Origin: CAYZWU01 sp964482235
GTDB lineage: Bacteria > Planctomycetota > B15-G4 > CAYZWU01
Reading direction: 5' to 3'
Length of the DNA stretch: 64,000 nucleotides
Assembly (NCBI GenBank): GCA_964482235.1
Contig: CAYZWU010000022.1
Coordinates: forward strand, 1-64,000
A program made the translations under genes and the position numbers. Shown piece after piece: positions 44,604 to 53,805 of this stretch. Position 1 is the stretch's first letter, and each line of letters begins with the position of its first letter. The notes beneath the pieces are model-generated. The model had not been told where the DNA came from, made no database searches, and saw only the letters and a program-made list of their open reading frames with translations.

Positions 44604-46643
44604 ATGCGTCTTGTGCTGCTTCTCTTCCTGCTTCTTTCCATCCCTGCTGTCTCCTTTTCCGCCACCATCTACGTTCCCGACGACTATGACACGATCCAGG
44701 AGGCGCTCGATGTCGCCGTTGGGGGCGACATTGTCATCGTCAGGCCGGGTACGTACATAGCGTACGAGCTCGATTTCAACGGAAAAGCGGTCACGCTGCA
44801 AAGCGAATCCGGGTCGGAGGTGACGACCATCGATGGCGACTATCAGCGCAGCCTGTTCCTTTGCCAGACCGGCGAGGGTTCCGGAACGGTTGTCGAGGGC
44901 TTCACCCTGATTCACGGCACGGCGAATCTGGGCGGCGCCTTCTACTGCCAGGGCGCATCACCCACGATCAGGAACAACGAAATCCGCAACTGCGGAACAT
45001 CGGTCATCGCCTGCCTGGATCAGTCCTCACCGGAGATCGTGGACAATCACATTCAAAACAATTCGGGAAGAGCCGTCTATTGTCAGACCAACTCCTCGCC
45101 GAATATCACCCGCAACATCATCGAGTACAACAGCGGTGGCGGGATCTACTGCAAAACCGGTTGCAATGCAACCATCACCGGAAATACCATCCGCCACCAC
45201 CAGGCCGGAGTCAGCGGCATCGGGATCTACTGCTACTCGTCATCTCCCAAGATCTATCACAACTTCATCTTTGACAACAAAAGCGTCGCGGGCGGCGATC
45301 AGGGCGCCGCCATCTTCGCCGTTCAAGGCGGTTCTCCCGAAATTGTCAACAACCTGATCTTCGACAACGAATGCATGAACGGCGGCGGGATCGGCATCAC
45401 CAACTTTGCAGGAGCATCGATCGAACAAAACACGATCTGCAACAACACGGCAAGAAACGATGGCGGGGGAATCTACGTTTCCGACAACTCCTATGCCTCT
45501 GTCAAGAACACGATCATCTGGAACAACACCGCCTCTTCAGGAGTGTCCATCTATCTCGGCGCCACGCTGGAACCGTCGACGATCGACATCTCGTTCAGTG
45601 ACGTCGCCGGCGGGAACAACCGCCCCCATGTCTATGTCGAAAACGGCTGCACCCTCAACTGGGGCTCCTCCATCATCGATGCCGATCCGCTTTTCATCAC
45701 CGGTCCGGGCGATGAGCCGCAGAACGGTTTCTATCTCTATCAGAATCCGCCGCAGTCGGGTTCGGACAGCCCCTGCGTCGATGCAGGTAGCGATCTTGCC
45801 GCAAATCTCGGGATGGATCTCCTGACGACCAGTACCGATCTGGCGCTTGACGAGGGAACCGTGGATCTCGGCTTCCACTACGAACCGTTCACGCCTCCCT
45901 CGGGGCCGGACCTGGTGATCACCTCGCTCACGGCCGACACGACGTCGCTGGAGCCCGGCCAGTCCTTCACGGCGACCTTCGATGTCACGAACAGCGGAGA
46001 CGAGGCCTGCGGCGGCGAATCGCAGATCGCGTTCTACCTGTCAAAGGACGATTACGTCTGGCTCAACGATATTTTTCTCGGCGAGGCCACGGTTCCCGAT
46101 CTGGATCCCTGGGGCGTTCACAGCGCGTCGGTCTCGTTGAACGTGGGAAACAACGTCGGCACATGGCATCTCGGAGGCTACGCCGACTGGATGGATGTCA
46201 TCCCCGAGACGCAGGAGTACAACGGCTTCTCGCAGGAAACGATCGACGTCAATTCGTTGTGGAGCGACATCACGACGATCTCCCGGACAGCTGGCGATGA
46301 CGTGACCTTCGACCTCCGTCCCGGAGTCGATTATGACCGCAGGCTCTACTTTCTCCTGGGAAGCATGACAGGCACCTCGCCGGGTATTCCCCTTCCAGGA
46401 GGCGGTGTTCTTCCCCTGACGATGGATTCCTTTACCAGGTATATAGTTATCAACTGGAACTATCCGCTGCTGCAGGGTTTTCGGGGCTACCTCGACGTCA
46501 ACGGCGAGGGAACAGCTCTCTTTGCCCCGGGACCCGACGAGATCCCTCAGTCGCTGATCGGGAGGACGCTCTACTTCGCCTTCACCACCGAGTATCCGTA
46601 CGACTTCCAGTCGAATGTGGTCACCGTGGATGTCGTTCCATGA
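44604..46643 (+). CDS. Secreted beta-helix protein with CARDB and C-terminal module
   Basis: The 679-residue protein starts MRLVLLLFLLLSIPAVSFSATIYVPDDYDTIQEALDVAVGGDI, the same opening as the two paralogues at 23717 and 26375. Residues ~130-320 are Asn-rich beta-helix coils (IRNNEIRNCG, VDNHIQNNSG, NNLIFDNE). Residues ~430-555 contain a CARDB-like adhesion domain (DLVITSLTADTTSLEPGQSFTATFDVTNSGD). The C-terminal ~120 residues (LYFLLGSMTGTSPGIPLPGGG...FQSNVVTVDVVP) are the shared sorting-like beta module. It is probably extracellular or surface-attached. A GAGGTGTTTC site precedes the ATG. Confidence 0.85.
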   Translation: MRLVLLLFLLLSIPAVSFSATIYVPDDYDTIQEALDVAVGGDIVIVRPGTYIAYELDFNGKAVTLQSESGSEVTTIDGDYQRSLFLCQTGEGSGTVVEGFTLIHGTANLGGAFYCQGASPTIRNNEIRNCGTSVIACLDQSSPEIVDNHIQNNSGRAVYCQTNSSPNITRNIIEYNSGGGIYCKTGCNATITGNTIRHHQAGVSGIGIYCYSSSPKIYHNFIFDNKSVAGGDQGAAIFAVQGGSPEIVNNLIFDNECMNGGGIGITNFAGASIEQNTICNNTARNDGGGIYVSDNSYASVKNTIIWNNTASSGVSIYLGATLEPSTIDISFSDVAGGNNRPHVYVENGCTLNWGSSIIDADPLFITGPGDEPQNGFYLYQNPPQSGSDSPCVDAGSDLAANLGMDLLTTSTDLALDEGTVDLGFHYEPFTPPSGPDLVITSLTADTTSLEPGQSFTATFDVTNSGDEACGGESQIAFYLSKDDYVWLNDIFLGEATVPDLDPWGVHSASVSLNVGNNVGTWHLGGYADWMDVIPETQEYNGFSQETIDVNSLWSDITTISRTAGDDVTFDLRPGVDYDRRLYFLLGSMTGTSPGIPLPGGGVLPLTMDSFTRYIVINWNYPLLQGFRGYLDVNGEGTALFAPGPDEIPQSLIGRTLYFAFTTEYPYDFQSNVVTVDVVP

Positions 46644-46819
46644 CAGGCCGTCTGTTGAAACCCGATTCTCGATAAAACTTTCAATGGAGCAGCCGAGCTC
46701 CGTATATATAATACTTTCCTGATTCGGCCCCATGGGGAAGATGGGGTCCGCCGCAGTTGCTGCCGCGGAGCGTTTCGCCCGGAACAGGTTGATTTACCGT
46801 GAGTTGTGGAGCTATTTTC

Positions 46820-48817
46820 ATGTCTTATCGCTGCTTGCCCGCATTCCTTCTCCTGTTGTTTTTATCAACTGCGCTCATGACCGCCGTCACCGCCCCGCTC
46901 GCTGCGGAAGAAGAAACAGCGAGCACGACGCCCGGCAACCTCAGGAACCTGACACCCGTTCCGGCGAAGGACGTGACGATCGACGACGACTTCTGGACAC
47001 CCCGCATCGCCGCGAACGGCAAGGAGGCGATCCCCCACCAGTACCGGATGCTGGTGGAGACCGGCCGCATCGACAACTTCCGCGCCGCGGCGGCCAAGGC
47101 GAGAGGCGAGGAGGCGGAGTTCAAGGGACTCTGGTTCAACGATTCCGACGTCTACAAGTGGATCGAGGCGGCTTCCTACCTGCTTGGCCGGGGCGAGTCC
47201 CCCAAGCTGAAGGCGCAGGTGGATGACACGATCGCCGCCATCGCCGCGGCCCAGCGGGCCGACGGATACCTGAACACCTTCTACCAGATCCGGCATCCCG
47301 ACAAGATCTGGACCTGCCTGAACATGGGGCACGAGCTCTACTGCGCCGGGCATCTCATCCAGGCTGCCGTCGCCCATTTCCAGGCAACGGGTGAGCGGAG
47401 CCTCCTCGACGTGGCCCGGAAGTTCGCCGACCTGATCTGCAGCACCTTCGGCGAGGGGAAGAGGAGAGGAGCTCCGGGCCACGAGTGCATCGAGATGGGG
47501 CTCGTGGACCTCTACCGCCTCACCGGCGAGAAGCGCTACCTCGAGATGGCGGAGTACTTCGTTCTCGAAAGAGGGAAGAAGCCGTACATCTTCGAGAACG
47601 AGGTCCATCCGGAAGGGATGTCGCAACACCGATTCGAGCCCGACTACTTCCAGGCGCAGGCGCCGTTTCCGGAGCAGAAGGAGGCGGTGGGGCACAGCGT
47701 GCGGGCTCTCTATCTCTATGCCGGCGCGGCCGACGTCTACGCCGAGACGGGGAACCCGGCCCTGTGGCCGGCCCTCGACGCGATCTGGGAGAGCCTCTAC
47801 CTGCGGCGGGCCCACATCACCGGCGGACTGGGATCCGTGGCCGGTATCGAGGGATTCGGCAACGACTACGAGCTTCCCAACGAGACGGCCTACAACGAAA
47901 GCTGCGCCGCCGTGGCCGGAATCATGTGGAACTGGCGGATGCTGCAGCTCGAGGGCGATCCGCGCTATTGCAGCGCCATGGAGCGGACGGTCTACAACGC
48001 CTTTCTCGCCGGCATCTCGCTCGACGGCAAGCGGTACTTCTACCGGAATCCGCTGGCGTCCAACGGTGAGCACGAGCGCAAGGAGTGGTACGGCTGCGCC
48101 TGCTGCCCGTCGAACCTCTCGCGCATGCTCGCCTCGCTCGGCAACCTCCCCTACAGCACCTCGGACGAGGGGATCTGGATCCACCTTTACATGAGCGGCA
48201 CGGTCAAGACGAAGTACGCGGACCTGAAGATCGAGAGCGAGTTCCCCTGGAAAGGAATCATCACGATCACGGTGACGCCGAAGACGGACGAGGAGTTCTC
48301 CATCTTCCTCAAGCAGCCCATCATGACGCGCGAGACTCTTTCCGGGATCAACGGGAAAGAGCAGTCGATCTTCGACTCCGTGCCGATTGAGGGCTACGGC
48401 AAGATCCGCCGCAAGTGGAAGAAGGGCGACTGGATCGAGACACACCTCGATCTTCCCCTGGCGCTCATCAGGGCCAATCCCCTGGTGAATGGAAACTTCG
48501 GCAGGGTGGCCGCGCAGCGCGGCCCCGTGGTCTACTGCATGGAAGAAACGGACAATCCCTGCCCCGATGGGATGATCGACTACTTCGCCGTCAGGAAGAG
48601 GCCGCGGGTCAAGCAGGAGTACATCCCCAGCCTGCTCGGCGGAGTGATGAAGATCACTGTGGACGGAACCTATCCCGACATGGAGAAGTGGCCGGGCGGT
48701 CTCTACGAGCGGGCCACCCACTCGCCGCAGAAGAAATCGCTCATCCTGATCCCCTACTACGCCTGGAACAACAGGGGTCCGGGATCGATGCAGGTCTGGA
48801 TTCGCGATACCTTGTAG
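46820..48817 (+). CDS. Glycoside hydrolase family 127-like protein (beta-L-arabinofuranosidase type)
   Basis: Start chosen at ATG 46820 (MSYRCLPAFLLLLFLSTAL), where a GGAG precedes; the frame opens with GTG at 46799. After the signal peptide, DVTIDDDFWTPRIAANG leads into an (alpha/alpha)6 barrel. Motifs used by GH127 enzymes for catalysis and zinc binding are visible: NETAYNESCAA and WYGCACCPSNLSRM, matching the Glu/Cys and Cys-Cys cluster. The family cleaves beta-L-arabinofuranosides. It is exported, so it probably works in the periplasm or outside on plant-type glycans. Confidence 0.85.
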   Translation: MSYRCLPAFLLLLFLSTALMTAVTAPLAAEEETASTTPGNLRNLTPVPAKDVTIDDDFWTPRIAANGKEAIPHQYRMLVETGRIDNFRAAAAKARGEEAEFKGLWFNDSDVYKWIEAASYLLGRGESPKLKAQVDDTIAAIAAAQRADGYLNTFYQIRHPDKIWTCLNMGHELYCAGHLIQAAVAHFQATGERSLLDVARKFADLICSTFGEGKRRGAPGHECIEMGLVDLYRLTGEKRYLEMAEYFVLERGKKPYIFENEVHPEGMSQHRFEPDYFQAQAPFPEQKEAVGHSVRALYLYAGAADVYAETGNPALWPALDAIWESLYLRRAHITGGLGSVAGIEGFGNDYELPNETAYNESCAAVAGIMWNWRMLQLEGDPRYCSAMERTVYNAFLAGISLDGKRYFYRNPLASNGEHERKEWYGCACCPSNLSRMLASLGNLPYSTSDEGIWIHLYMSGTVKTKYADLKIESEFPWKGIITITVTPKTDEEFSIFLKQPIMTRETLSGINGKEQSIFDSVPIEGYGKIRRKWKKGDWIETHLDLPLALIRANPLVNGNFGRVAAQRGPVVYCMEETDNPCPDGMIDYFAVRKRPRVKQEYIPSLLGGVMKITVDGTYPDMEKWPGGLYERATHSPQKKSLILIPYYAWNNRGPGSMQVWIRDTL

Positions 48818-48884
48818 CAGTCCGGGCAGTCGCAATCGACCGGATGTCCGGTCTGCATGATCCGATCAACTCGAGAAATAAAAG

Positions 48885-49295
48885 ATGTCAGTAGAAATAG
48901 ATGTTCGGTACGAAGGAGAGCTTCGGTGCCGGGGTGTTCACGGCCCCTCGAAGGACGAGGTGGTGACCGATGCGCCGACGGATAATCACGGCAAGGGAGA
49001 GGCCTTCTCTCCAACGGATCTCGTCGCCACGTCGCTCGGGGCCTGCATGCTCACGATCATGGGCATTCAGGCGGAAAAGGACGAGGTCGACTTACGAGGC
49101 ATGAAAGTGCACGTGGTCAAGGAGATGACCGAGAAACCGCGTCGGCGGATCGGGAAGATCACGCTCCGCTTCACCTTGCCGGAAGGTCACACCCTGACGG
49201 ACAAGCAGATCACCAAGCTGAAGCGCGCCGCGAATCACTGCCCGGTGCACGGAAGCATCCACCCCGACGTGGAGCTCGATCTCAGCTTTGAGTAA
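48885..49295 (+). CDS. OsmC/Ohr-family peroxidase-like protein
   Basis: The 136-residue protein has the OsmC pattern with the two active Cys, Cys54 in SLGACMLTIMG and Cys119 in ANHCPVHGSI. These reduce organic hydroperoxides in OsmC/Ohr enzymes. No signal peptide is present, so it is cytoplasmic. The stop (49293-49295) lies nine bases before palindromic element copy 1, and its convergent neighbour is a rubrerythrin-like gene, another oxidative-stress protein. Confidence 0.92.
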   Translation: MSVEIDVRYEGELRCRGVHGPSKDEVVTDAPTDNHGKGEAFSPTDLVATSLGACMLTIMGIQAEKDEVDLRGMKVHVVKEMTEKPRRRIGKITLRFTLPEGHTLTDKQITKLKRAANHCPVHGSIHPDVELDLSFE

Positions 49296-49303
49296 GGACC
49301 GCG

Positions 49304-49427
49304 CAGATACCGGTAAGATACCGAGCCCGCGCAATCTCCGCCATATTCGTACGGCGCCACACACGTATTCGGTACCTCCGCACCCGAATATGGCGGAGAT
49401 TGCGCGGGCTCGGTATCTCGGTATCTG
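49304..49427. repeat. Palindromic element, copy 1
   Basis: Arms of 33 bases run GATACCGAGCCCGCG to CCGCCATATTCG at 49317-49349 and the exact reverse complement at 49385-49417, with a 35-base loop that begins TACGGCGCC. An outer GATACC/GGTATC pair extends the structure to 49304-49427. It lies between the stops of OsmC (49295) and the rubrerythrin-like gene (49432). The arms and loop are nearly identical to copy 2. Confidence 0.9.
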
Positions 49428-49431
49428 CGGG

Positions 49432-49947
49432 CTAGAACGGCGAGAAGCCGCCGGCGCTCCAGTACTCCTCCTTCAGGATCTCGGCCTGCTTCTGGAGGAC
49501 GGCGAGGTGGCCCCGCTCCCACTCGGCCAGCTCCTCGAAGAGCTTTCGCGCCGTCTCGTCGCCCGTTGCCGCCTCGGCCTCGACCTTGTAGAAGTTGACG
49601 GCCGATGTCTCTAGCTGGATGCCGATCGAAAGAGCGGTCATCTCGTAGTGGGCCGAGCCGATGCGATCCTTGATCTTCTCCGAGAAGATCGGATGGCTTC
49701 CCGTCAAACTCACCGGCGCACCGAGCTTCAGCCCGGCGGCGGCCCGGCCGTTCTCGAGGAACGACTGGTAGTGCCCCTTCAGGTACTCGAAGTGCCCCTT
49801 CTCGTCCTCGGCAAGGAGGCGGAAGATCTCCTGGCCCTTCGGGTCCGGAGTGTTCTGGGCCGCCATCATGTAGAAGTGATATCCCTCGTTCTCGGCCTGC
49901 ATCGCCTGCTTCAGGGCCTCGGTGATCCTCTTCGTTCCGCTATCCAT
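49432..49947 (-). CDS. Rubrerythrin-like/ferritin-like diiron protein
   Basis: The 171-residue four-helix protein has the ExxH pattern: Glu19 (AENEGYHFYMM), Glu47 and His52 (AEDEKGHFEYL), and a second half with IQLETSAVNFYKVEAEAA and ELAEWERGHLAVL. This predicts a diiron site as in rubrerythrin or ferritin-like stress proteins. No rubredoxin-like Cys domain is present, so it is erythrin-like. Its stop is five bases from copy 1, and copy 2 lies 88 bases upstream of its start, so the gene is bracketed by two elements. Confidence 0.9.
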   Translation of the reverse strand: MDSGTKRITEALKQAMQAENEGYHFYMMAAQNTPDPKGQEIFRLLAEDEKGHFEYLKGHYQSFLENGRAAAGLKLGAPVSLTGSHPIFSEKIKDRIGSAHYEMTALSIGIQLETSAVNFYKVEAEAATGDETARKLFEELAEWERGHLAVLQKQAEILKEEYWSAGGFSPF

Positions 49948-50034
49948 TGTCCACGCCTCCTCGGAAATCGACTCGCGGTATTCGTTTTCGATTCCCTATT
50001 AATAACCCGGAACCGCGGGGATGCAACGATTCCC

Positions 50035-50139
50035 GAGATACCGAGCCCGCGCAATCTCCGCCATATTCGTACGGCGCCGCACACGTATTCGGCACCTCCG
50101 CACTCGAATATGGCGGAGATTGCGCGGGCTCGGTATCTC
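50035..50139. repeat. Palindromic element, copy 2
   Basis: The left arm at 50037-50069 and right arm at 50105-50137 are identical to the arms of copy 1. The 35-base loop (50070-50104) differs from copy 1 at only three positions and has the same orientation. It lies three bases past the stop of the hexosaminidase gene (50143 on the minus strand). Confidence 0.9.
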
Positions 50140-50142
50140 CTC

Positions 50143-52569
50143 CTACTCGACGATGATCTCATCCACGAAGAGCCAGCACCTCTGCCCCTTTCCCGGATGC
50201 CAGACCGGGCAGCGGGAGAGGTTCTTCGCCTTGACGATCAGGTAGCGGACCCTCCTCTCCGGGAACTCGATGGTGAATCTGACTTTCCTCGATTCGGGCT
50301 GCTTCCGGGATGCCTCGCAGGCCTTCGATCCGGCGGAAGTGAAGCTCGTCCCGTCGAGGGAGACGAGCAGCTGCACCTCTTCCGGCAGGAAGATCCAGCT
50401 GTTCTGCGTCTCCAGGCAGCCGAGGGAAACCCGGCTCACGTCCATGGCGGCACCTAGATCGAGCGTGGCCTCCAGGTCGTCGCCCTCGAAGCCCATCCAC
50501 GATCCATCGTGAAAGCTTAGCGTTCCGAGCCGGCAGTTGGTGAGCCCCAGCTCCTCGCCGCCCGGATACTTCCCGCTCCACCTGTTCTTGAACCGGACAG
50601 GCTTTCCCGCAGCCTTGTGGACCGGTATCTCCTTGCTGGTGACCTTCCCCTGCAGCACGCCGTTCCGGAACGATCCGGCCCTGAGAACGGTCGACCTGTC
50701 GATCAGCAGCTGTCCCGCGTAGCAGGCCGACGAGGCGGCGGGCTCCGAGCCGTCGAGCGTGTAATGAATCGGAAGCCTGCCGTGCTCCGTGCTCAGGGAG
50801 ACCTCCACTCCCTTCCCGGCGACGAAGCCGCTTGCCGTGACGCTCACGTTGTAGAGGCTTCTCGCATACCCGATCCCTCGGCGCTCCAGCAGGAGAAGGT
50901 GCGGCTCGAGGCGGGCCACGAAGTCGTCCCACTGCCTCCCCTCCTTCGGCGTCCACCCCACCTCGGCAATGGCGAAGAGCCTGGGGAAGAGCATGTAGAA
51001 GGCGTGCTCCTCGCGCTGGATCGACTCGCCCCAGAGGTTGCCCTGAGTGCCCAGGATGCACCCGGCTCTCTCGGGCGGCAGGGCGGCCGGTACCGGATCG
51101 TAGCTGTAGGCGGTGCTGAGCCGGCACTGCGCGTAGCCGAGGGGCGGCTCCAGCTCGGGATCGCCCTGCTTCAGGTCGAGGTAGCAAAAGGAGTGCGGGG
51201 TCATCACCACCTCGTGCCCCGCGCTTGCCGCGGCGATCCCGCCCTTCTCCCCGCGCCACGACATCACCGCGGCATTGGGCGCCAGGCCGCCCTCGAGGAT
51301 CTCGTCCCATCCGATCATCTTCCGCCCCCGGCTGTTGATGATCCTCTCCACCCTCCTGATGAAGTAGCTCTGCAGCTCCAGCTCGTCCTCGAGGCCTTCG
51401 GCCTTCTTTCTCGCCTGGCAGTCGGGGCACTTCTCCCAGGCGGACTTGTTGCACTCGTCGCCGCCGATGTGGATGTACTCGCTCGGGAAGAGGGCGATCA
51501 CCTCGTCAAGGACAGCCTCGACGACCTCGAACGTCCTCTCCTTGCCCGGGCAGAGGGTGTTCTCCGACATGATGCCGCCGGTGGCGACCGTGTAAGCGCC
51601 GTTGTCGCAAGATATTTCGGGATAGGAAGCTATGGCCGCCCGCGAGTGGCCTGGAATGTCGATTTCCGGAACGATCGTCACGAACCGGTCGCCGGCGTAC
51701 TCGATGACATCCCTGATCTCCTCCTGCGTGTAGAACCCTCCGTATGTCGCCTTCTCGCCCGGCTTCTGCGGCTCCCGCCCCACCCACGGCTCGTCGTTCC
51801 GGTCGACGCGCCAGGCTCCGATTCTCGTCAGCTCGGGACAGCCCTTGATCTCAACGCGCCATCCCTGATCGTCGGTGAGATGCCAGTGAAAGACGTTCAT
51901 CTTGAGGGCGGCGAGGAAATCGATGTTCTTCTTCACCAGCTCGAGGGGAAGGAAGTGACGGCTCACGTCGAGAAGCTGGCCGCGCCAGGGAAACCGCGGC
52001 CTGTCCTTGATCGTGCAGCACCGGATCCGTCTCGATCCCGGATCGTCCCTGCTCTCGAGGCTCGCCGTTGCCAGGAGCTGCCCGAAGGTCTGAAATGCGT
52101 AGAAAAGCCCGGCCTTGCCTGCCGCGGACATCGTCACGGTCTTCGGTGCGACCGTCAGCACGTAACCCTCGTCCCCCATGACGGCGGTATCGCCGTCGAG
52201 GTCGAGAAAGATGCAGCCCGATGACGGCGGGGCTCCCGGCACAAGATTGCACTTCAATTCAACGGAACACTCCCGTTCGATGATCGACGTGAGATGCAGG
52301 GCAAGATCGTCCTCGATAACGGCTCGATCGTTCGTGACCAGCTTCGTCCCGGAGTCGAGAACAAAGAATCCCTCATCGGGAACCACTGTTCCCGGCCTGG
52401 GTATTATCGGAAACAGCATCCCGGCTTCCCCTTCTCCTGGCATCGTGATTCCCGTCTCCTCGCCCAGCGATCGGGCGGAGTCGATTTCCCGGTCCTTTTG
52501 CGTGTCGCCCGCGCATCCGGAAAAGAGGAGGGCAACGCACACGACAGTCAGGGTCAAGTTGCATTTCAT
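50143..52569 (-). CDS. GH20 beta-N-acetylhexosaminidase lipoprotein
   Basis: The 808-residue protein has a lipobox (VALLFSGC) and the GH20 signature HIGGDECNKSAW with the catalytic Asp-Glu pair near residue 371. Upstream, SRHFLPLELVKKNIDFLAALKMNVFHWHLTDDQGW is the barrel start of hexosaminidases. The C-terminal ~180 residues hold a chitobiase-like Ig strand region and an F5/8-type carbohydrate-binding-like domain (GLTNCRLGTLSFHDGSW). It removes terminal GlcNAc/GalNAc from glycans at the envelope. Confidence 0.93.
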   Translation of the reverse strand: MKCNLTLTVVCVALLFSGCAGDTQKDREIDSARSLGEETGITMPGEGEAGMLFPIIPRPGTVVPDEGFFVLDSGTKLVTNDRAVIEDDLALHLTSIIERECSVELKCNLVPGAPPSSGCIFLDLDGDTAVMGDEGYVLTVAPKTVTMSAAGKAGLFYAFQTFGQLLATASLESRDDPGSRRIRCCTIKDRPRFPWRGQLLDVSRHFLPLELVKKNIDFLAALKMNVFHWHLTDDQGWRVEIKGCPELTRIGAWRVDRNDEPWVGREPQKPGEKATYGGFYTQEEIRDVIEYAGDRFVTIVPEIDIPGHSRAAIASYPEISCDNGAYTVATGGIMSENTLCPGKERTFEVVEAVLDEVIALFPSEYIHIGGDECNKSAWEKCPDCQARKKAEGLEDELELQSYFIRRVERIINSRGRKMIGWDEILEGGLAPNAAVMSWRGEKGGIAAASAGHEVVMTPHSFCYLDLKQGDPELEPPLGYAQCRLSTAYSYDPVPAALPPERAGCILGTQGNLWGESIQREEHAFYMLFPRLFAIAEVGWTPKEGRQWDDFVARLEPHLLLLERRGIGYARSLYNVSVTASGFVAGKGVEVSLSTEHGRLPIHYTLDGSEPAASSACYAGQLLIDRSTVLRAGSFRNGVLQGKVTSKEIPVHKAAGKPVRFKNRWSGKYPGGEELGLTNCRLGTLSFHDGSWMGFEGDDLEATLDLGAAMDVSRVSLGCLETQNSWIFLPEEVQLLVSLDGTSFTSAGSKACEASRKQPESRKVRFTIEFPERRVRYLIVKAKNLSRCPVWHPGKGQRCWLFVDEIIVE

Positions 52570-52659
52570 GCTTCGGTTCCTTGTTCGATGCTCGTGAAAA
52601 TCGATCGGCCCGAAAACGGATCTTTCGGGACGGCCTGTTCGAAGCGGTCTGTCGTCAGG

Positions 52660-53172
52660 CTACCATTCCCCGGCGTAATCCAGCACGTGCGGCTCGGCAA
52701 GATGCTTCACGTACTCCCAGTGGATCCCGGCAATCTGCCGGACATGCAGCAGGTCGTGGCCGGTCCAGGCGGCGAGGATGTCGCCGGCGCGGATCGCTCC
52801 GAGCAGAGGATGCTCGTAGACGTTTTCCCATTTCGGCGACTCCAGGTTTTCGAGCCACTCGATCGATTTCTTCCTCTCTTCCATGAACAGGCCCAGCGTC
52901 TCCTGCAGATCGCGCTCCGCGTAGCCTCGCTCCTTGACCCAGGCCTTTGGGTCGATGCCCGGCCATGTCTTGCCGGGTTCGTGAAGGAGCAGGTCGAGGC
53001 GGACGCGAAAGTCCTCCCTCTCCTCGTCGAGGAGGTGGGCCGCCACCTCGACGATCGACCACTTCCCGGGCGCCGGCTTCCAGCACGCATGATCGGCCGT
53101 GAGGCTGTCCACAAGCCTGTGGATCATCTCTGCTCCGGCTTTCAGCCTTCCTATCAAGGACGAGCTGTCCAT
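52660..53172 (-). CDS. DinB-like metal-binding protein
   Basis: The 170-residue protein has the DinB_2 helical fold with the three-histidine metal pattern: His near VEVAAHLLDEE, and TGHDLLHVRQI. Family members bind a metal and include thiol-dependent transferases and detoxification proteins. No signal is present. The stop (52660) is about 90 bases from the hexosaminidase start at 52569. Confidence 0.85.
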   Translation of the reverse strand: MDSSSLIGRLKAGAEMIHRLVDSLTADHACWKPAPGKWSIVEVAAHLLDEEREDFRVRLDLLLHEPGKTWPGIDPKAWVKERGYAERDLQETLGLFMEERKKSIEWLENLESPKWENVYEHPLLGAIRAGDILAAWTGHDLLHVRQIAGIHWEYVKHLAEPHVLDYAGEW

Positions 53173-53290
53173 CCCTTCACCCTCCAGACAATATTGAAAC
53201 CGTTGATCTTCCGGATCTTCCGCCAGCCCGAGCTGTCGTTCATCGATCTGATTCCTGATGCAGGAGTAAATGTAATCCGAGGCGGAATGG

Positions 53291-53710
53291 TCAGAGAAAC
53301 CTGTACATCCATCTGGTCAGGGAGATGTCGCCCTCGATGTGGCGGATCGCCTTATCCACGGAATACTGGCAGATGTATCGACCGGGATCGTAGGGCTTTT
53401 TCTGGACCTCGTCGGTGTCCAGCTTTCTGAGAAGCGGGAGGGCTCTCCTGTCGCCGATCTGGCCGAGAGCCCAGATCGCCCTGTTCTTCTCCTTGAAGGG
53501 GACGTCGTCGGCTTCGATCAGGGCGATCAACGCCTCGACATGGTCTCCCGGATATCTCTGCTTCGCCCCGGTACAGGCCTCGTCCACATCGACGAAGATC
53601 TGCCGCAGCGAGTAGCCGAACAGGCAGGTTCCCAGCACGAACACAGCCAGGCCGATCGGAATGGTCCACGACCAGATCGTGCTCGATTTGGATTTCGATC
53701 CCGGGTTCAT
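53291..53710 (-). CDS. Membrane-anchored HEAT-repeat-like protein
   Basis: The 139-residue protein has one N-terminal membrane segment (TIWSWTIPIGLAVFVLGTCLFG) and then a HEAT/ARM-like pair: VEALIALIEADDVPFKEKNRAIWALGQIGDRRALPLLRKL. It lies downstream of the zinc-type permease gene in the same orientation with about 95 bases between, and might be in the same transcript, but no link to metal uptake is shown. Confidence 0.7.
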   Translation of the reverse strand: MNPGSKSKSSTIWSWTIPIGLAVFVLGTCLFGYSLRQIFVDVDEACTGAKQRYPGDHVEALIALIEADDVPFKEKNRAIWALGQIGDRRALPLLRKLDTDEVQKKPYDPGRYICQYSVDKAIRHIEGDISLTRWMYRFL

Positions 53711-53805
53711 CTCAGGTTACACCAATCAATGAATGAGAAGTACATCGAACCATCATCGTGCCGCCAAGTCAATCCATCCGCGCGGAGCGATGCTAAACAG
53801 GATCT

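Noticed and set aside
46865..48835. A 656-codon minus-strand frame opposite the GH127 gene
   Set aside because: The plus-strand product has the catalytic Cys cluster and a signal peptide; the antisense frame is biased in composition and lacks domains.
49304..50139. Integron-like attC sites and gene cassette
   Set aside because: The element-gene arrangement resembles a cassette, but the arms lack the conserved RYYYAAC/GTRRRRY core sites and no integrase is visible, so a REPIN/MITE-type element is preferred.
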